8,513 bases of DNA, from NCBI GenBank assembly GCA_902388545.1, contig CABMPS010000078.1, positions 1 to 8,513 of the forward strand. Direction: 5' to 3'. Position 1 is the first letter of the stretch. Every line of letters begins with the position of its first letter. Under the pieces are notes generated by a model. It saw nothing but the letters and a program-made list of their open reading frames with translations. It was not told the origin of the DNA and searched no databases. The position numbers and the translations under genes were made by a program. This DNA comes from an uncultured Collinsella sp. Lineage in GTDB: Bacteria; Actinomycetota; Coriobacteriia; Coriobacteriales; Coriobacteriaceae. Below are positions 8,040 through 8,513 of this stretch, in pieces.

Positions 8040-8513
8040 ATGGATTTTAATGTTATTGATTACCTGGTTTACCATGCAGATGTAGCTGTTCCTGCTATTA
8101 TTCTTATGGTTATTGTTTCTACTATATATTTAATTTTTTATGGTATACGTCCCATAAAAACACGCTTTTTTATCCTTTTTCTCTTATCTATAGTTTCCCT
8201 CATAATCTTCGTGATGGATAATCCTCTCTATTATTATTTGGGTAGTCCATACTCAGGCTTATTATTTGTTTTTTACTATCTGATGGTCTTTTCAGTGTTT
8301 TATGTGCCATTATCACTAATAGCTTTTATAAAAAGTTTTTTACATTTAACACGCTTTCAAACCAATTATTCAATTTTATTAGTTATTAATAGTTTCTTCG
8401 CCACATTACTGGCTTTCCTCAACTTGCTTTTTTTACAGGGATCCTTAGATTTTATTCCTAATTCATCCATGTACCTTATTTTTATCCTCCTAGCGGCAAG
8501 TGGTATTGCTCAA
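8040..8513 (+). CDS. Unrecognised multi-pass membrane protein (3' end beyond window)
   Basis: ATG 8040 is preceded by GGAGG (8028-8032) at 7-base spacing, and the frame is open for 158 residues to the window edge. Hydrophobic segments at about 16-36, 43-59, 73-97, 110-132 and 143-158 indicate an integral membrane protein with at least five helices and short, partly basic loops (RPIKTR at 37-42). I see no motif that names a family. It is AT-rich, like its upstream gap and unlike everything left of 7645, so it belongs to the same donor as the ParE fragment. It starts 155 bases after the parE stop; in some streptococci small genes lie between parE and parC, which would suit this position. That is inference. 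Confidence 0.8.
   Translation, partial: MDFNVIDYLVYHADVAVPAIILMVIVSTIYLIFYGIRPIKTRFFILFLLSIVSLIIFVMDNPLYYYLGSPYSGLLFVFYYLMVFSVFYVPLSLIAFIKSFLHLTRFQTNYSILLVINSFFATLLAFLNLLFLQGSLDFIPNSSMYLIFILLAASGIAQ

Overview
The window is a join of two unlike DNAs. Positions 1 to about 7644 are GC-rich, with strong C/G third-position codon preference and good Shine-Dalgarno sites (AAGGA, AAAGGAGG, AAAGGAG). They look like a high-GC gut actinobacterium of the Coriobacteriia (Collinsella-like). That assignment is my inference from protein style and composition. From about 7645 to 8513 the DNA is much AT-richer and encodes the C-terminus of a topoisomerase IV subunit B (ParE) followed by an AT-rich membrane protein, in the style of Streptococcus or another Lactobacillales member.

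Layout, left part: a DEAD-box RNA helicase on the minus strand runs off the left edge (1559 back to 1). A 507-base divergent intergenic region follows, holding a perfect TATAAT box and one copy of an inverted-repeat element. On the plus strand come a 320-residue protein with a C-terminal FHA domain (2067-3029), a hairpin terminator, a strong 19-bp inverted repeat, and a 694-residue membrane-anchored Ser/Thr protein kinase with a cysteine-containing C-terminal domain resembling DUF6273 (3201-5285). A 331-base gap with two more copies of the inverted-repeat element and a CsoR-like copper operator then leads to a copper-type P1B ATPase, copA (from 5617).

Right part: copA is cut just after its GDGIND hinge motif and continues in frame into the last ~78 residues of ParE, stopping at 7884. 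The fused 755-residue ORF lacks the last membrane helices of the ATPase and nearly all of ParE. The simplest reading is a chimeric assembly or ligation between two organisms, not a new protein. An unrecognised multi-pass membrane protein (8040 to the edge) belongs to the second genome.

How the genes may work together: the FHA protein and the kinase are adjacent and co-oriented. FHA domains bind phosphothreonine, so the pair is plausibly a signalling unit in which an envelope-sensing kinase phosphorylates targets read by the FHA protein. The copper ATPase is a separate unit with its own metal-responsive promoter. The least explained signal is the family of three hairpin elements (1831-1887, 5327-5387, 5409-5466). 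They share arms and a 26-27 base spacer length, and two copies differ by compensatory changes in the stem.
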